DNA of 6,606 nucleotides from Opitutaceae bacterium (GTDB lineage Bacteria > Verrucomicrobiota > Verrucomicrobiae > Opitutales > Opitutaceae): contig JAISAX010000847.1 in the NCBI GenBank assembly GCA_031266495.1, positions 1 to 6,606 on the forward strand. Direction: 5' to 3'. Under the pieces are notes generated by a model. It was not told where the DNA came from, did no database searches, and worked only from the letters and a program-made list of their open reading frames with translations. Position numbers and translations under genes: made by a program. Shown here one piece after another: positions 4,608 to 6,606 of this stretch (positions are counted from its first letter, which is position 1; each line of letters begins with the position of its first letter).

Positions 4608-6606
4608 TCAGTCGGCGGAGGCCAGAGGGCCGGTTTGCAGGGGATACCAGGTGTCGCCGGGTTGCAGCGCGCCGGCGTCGTTTGATTTTGAATACCTCTC
4701 GATGAGTTCGGACGGGAGTGGCGCGCCGGTTCTGCTTTTGAGCGGCCGGGCAGCGCCGGTCAACGGGCTGCCGGGCAATGGTGCGAGTGTGTCCGGGGAC
4801 AGCTTGAGCGCGGTTGCTACCGGGAACAGAGTCGAGGGGCCGCCTGCGACGACGGGGCCGGGTCCGGGCACACCGGGAACGGGGGGAGCCACGTAGTTGT
4901 TTTCGAATTCAAAAGTGCCTTTCCCGAGATCACCCTTCGCAACCGGAGAAAGGGCAAAGGCAGTGACAAAAACGTTGTTCTGGAACCGGGTATTTTGAAT
5001 GCGGGTAGCCGGATTGCTTTGCAGGGTGATGAGGCGGCCTGCGTCCCAGAGCACGGTGTTGTAGGCAAAGATCATGCCGGGGGGCGGCACAACGATCCCG
5101 TTTTCCGGAAAGTTTCGCATATGGGGGATGCGTTTCCAGTAGGTGGATTTGGCTCCGATCTTGAAGACGCCGCGATAAATGAAGAGCGAGGCCCAGAGGT
5201 TTTTGTTGGCGGGGGTGTTGGTGATGACGTTCCGGAAAAAATAAACGGGGCCGGGCCAGGGTGTGCCACGGAGAGGTTGCCAGGAAAAGGGCTCGAAGTT
5301 GTCGATGAAGACGTTGCGCTCGATCCAGAGATCGCGGGCGTGTTCCTCGGCTTCGATCGCATTGTCGCAAATGCGCTCGAAGAGATTCTCCGTAATGCGC
5401 AAACCGACGCTCGCGGAGGTGGCGTGGCAGGAAAGACCCTCGACGGTGTCATGGATGCGGTTGCGATGGAGGGTCCAGTCAGCGGTGATGCGGGCAGCGA
5501 TGCCCATTTCATACTTCAGCTTGTTGTCGGCGACGTCGCCACTGTAGATGTCCTTGCGCGACCAGATGAGACGCATCTGCGTTTCCCTGTCGAAGGCGGC
5601 AAAGGTGGCGGCAGAGTATCCGGACAGCACATCCACGACGTCCTGAAACGCAGGATGCTGGGTATAGTCGCAATATTCGATGGTTATGCGGGAGGCGGAC
5701 TTTTTGATGGCCTCGGGATCGAGAAGCCCGGCCATGTAATCGGTGGAATCGGGCGAGGGAAGTTTGTCGCTGTAATTGCCGGCGACGCCGACGCGGCAAC
5801 CGCGGAACCAGGAACGGCGAACCGTTACGTAGTCCGACTCGACATACACTCCGCACACGCCAGGGGTTTCGAAGGTGAATCCATCGATGATGACGTGGGC
5901 GGGACCGGAGCCGGTGACCGCGATGTTGTAGTGCCCGGGAGATGTTACGCAGGATCCGTCGAACTGGCCTCCCGTCGGGGGAGCGACGGCAATGAGGTGG
6001 TCGGCGGGGTTGGTTGATCCGTAGTGACCATCTGGATTCAGGCGGAGGTAGAGTTTTTTCCGGGCGGAGTCGTAGTAGTAGCCATGACGGGGACCGGGAG
6101 TGTGGTTTCGGAGAGTAAAGGTTTTGAGAGCAGCGAGGCTCGGGTAGGGAAAGAGATCTGCTCCGCTGTAGAGAACCCGGGCCGGGAGACCGGCGGAGCA
6201 AGGCGCGGAGTAGAGGCCGGGGGTTTCGTCTTCGGGTTGCCAGTGGACGGGTTTGGCCGGACCGGAAGCGCGGAGCGCGGGATCGGCGTTGGTGATTATG
6301 GTGGCATTCTCGCGGTGATCGTCCGCAAGGATGCGGATGGGAGCCTGTGGAGTGCCTTTGGCGCGGAGAGCAACGCCGCCGGAATAAACGCAAGGAGCCA
6401 CAAGGAGCGTATCGCCAGGCTGGAGTTTTTCGACTGCACTGTGCAGGGAACGGAAGGAACGGGCGGGATCGAGACCGTCATTCGCGTCGTTGCCACGGGC
6501 GGCATCGACATGGAGTGTCCGGAGGATTTCCGGAGAAGCCGCGCGAACGGGACATGAAAGTTGAAAGGTCAACAGAGTTACCGCGACAGGAGGCAGATGG
6601 AGGAAA
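4608..6606 (-). CDS. Exported right-handed parallel beta-helix protein, 5' end outside window
   Basis: The frame is open to the right edge, so the true start lies beyond 6606. The first visible residues (FLHLPPVAVTLLTFQLSCPVRAAS) look like the end of a signal peptide, with VRA/AS as a plausible cleavage site. The TTG at 6572 would cut this peptide in half and is not a credible start. Numbering from that TTG, residues 19-84 match the usual opening of secreted beta-helix proteins: LHVDAARGNDANDGLDPARSF, then a segment around AVEKLQPGDTLLVAPCVYSGG and APIRILADD. Beta-helix rungs are visible at about 225-265 (VIIDGFTFETPG, YVTVRRSWFRGC), 360-425 (WTLHRNRIHDT, LRITENLFERICDNAIE, LWIERNVFIDN), 443-450 and 500-560 (FAYNTVLWDAG, RFQNNVFV, FEFENNYV). 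The Pro/Gly-rich stretch 561-578 leads into SPLTGAA and DAGALQPG, the usual ending of this class. Such proteins bind or cleave acidic or branched polysaccharides (pectate-lyase-like fold); no lyase catalytic set can be assigned here. It is the first visible gene of the probable operon, so the promoter lies outside the window. Confidence 0.87.
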   Translation of the reverse strand, partial: FLHLPPVAVTLLTFQLSCPVRAASPEILRTLHVDAARGNDANDGLDPARSFRSLHSAVEKLQPGDTLLVAPCVYSGGVALRAKGTPQAPIRILADDHRENATIITNADPALRASGPAKPVHWQPEDETPGLYSAPCSAGLPARVLYSGADLFPYPSLAALKTFTLRNHTPGPRHGYYYDSARKKLYLRLNPDGHYGSTNPADHLIAVAPPTGGQFDGSCVTSPGHYNIAVTGSGPAHVIIDGFTFETPGVCGVYVESDYVTVRRSWFRGCRVGVAGNYSDKLPSPDSTDYMAGLLDPEAIKKSASRITIEYCDYTQHPAFQDVVDVLSGYSAATFAAFDRETQMRLIWSRKDIYSGDVADNKLKYEMGIAARITADWTLHRNRIHDTVEGLSCHATSASVGLRITENLFERICDNAIEAEEHARDLWIERNVFIDNFEPFSWQPLRGTPWPGPVYFFRNVITNTPANKNLWASLFIYRGVFKIGAKSTYWKRIPHMRNFPENGIVVPPPGMIFAYNTVLWDAGRLITLQSNPATRIQNTRFQNNVFVTAFALSPVAKGDLGKGTFEFENNYVAPPVPGVPGPGPVVAGGPSTLFPVATALKLSPDTLAPLPGSPLTGAARPLKSRTGAPLPSELIERYSKSNDAGALQPGDTWYPLQTGPLASAD

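Noticed and set aside
4995..6017. 340-codon open frame on the plus strand over the beta-helix gene
   Set aside because: It is antisense to a recognisable beta-helix protein, and its translation is Gly/Asp/Val-rich without features.
6570..6572. TTG as the start of the beta-helix gene
   Set aside because: The frame is open to the window edge and the upstream residues extend the hydrophobic part of a signal peptide, so the true start is outside the window.

Overview
The window is GC-rich, with all recognisable genes on the minus strand and read right to left. It looks like a stretch of carbohydrate-degradation genes from a member of the Verrucomicrobiota, most likely near Opitutaceae. The reasons are the pairing of a secreted polysaccharide esterase and a parallel beta-helix protein with an orphan pseudopilin of the H-Xn-DG type, the GC content, the near absence of Shine-Dalgarno sites, and heptad-repeat intergenic DNA. 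Lentisphaerota or Planctomycetota relatives cannot be excluded. The taxonomic call is inference; no rRNA or marker gene is present.

Layout in transcription order: (1) 6606-4608, an exported right-handed parallel beta-helix protein whose first codons lie beyond the right edge; (2) 4546-3842, a type II-secretion-like pseudopilin (FTLIE prepilin motif, H-X11-DG C-terminal motif); (3) 3815-1980, a 611-residue protein of no family I can name, with a helical-toroid-like N-terminal half and a beta-rich C-terminal half; (4) 1605-184, a secreted CE7-type acetyl xylan esterase / cephalosporin-C deacetylase. Genes 1-3 are separated by only 61 and 26 bases and probably form one operon. Gene 4 sits behind a 374-base spacer and may be transcribed separately.

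The spacer 1606-1979 is the structurally richest non-coding part. It holds six 7-base tandem units (1847-1888), a perfect 12-bp hairpin with a 3-base loop (1796-1822), and two oppositely oriented tracts of TCGAAAG-like units (1681-1713 and 1761-1795). The reading frame of the toroid-like gene stays open for 42 codons beyond its TGA, with protein-like content, and ends inside the heptad repeat. The TGA may therefore be a recent nonsense change or a sequence error. Downstream of the esterase (1-183) there is no gene, but there are two inverted repeats and a run of 13 G.

Working model (inference): the beta-helix protein and the esterase act on an acetylated plant or algal polysaccharide outside the cytoplasm, the toroid-like protein handles part of the same substrate, and the pseudopilin may serve a secretion or surface-assembly role for this set. 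I found no transposase, CRISPR array, tRNA or rRNA, and no clearly new defence or mobile system. The most noteworthy items are the pseudopilin inside a carbohydrate-enzyme operon, the unrecognised toroid-like protein with its interrupted 3' end, and the compound repeat spacer.
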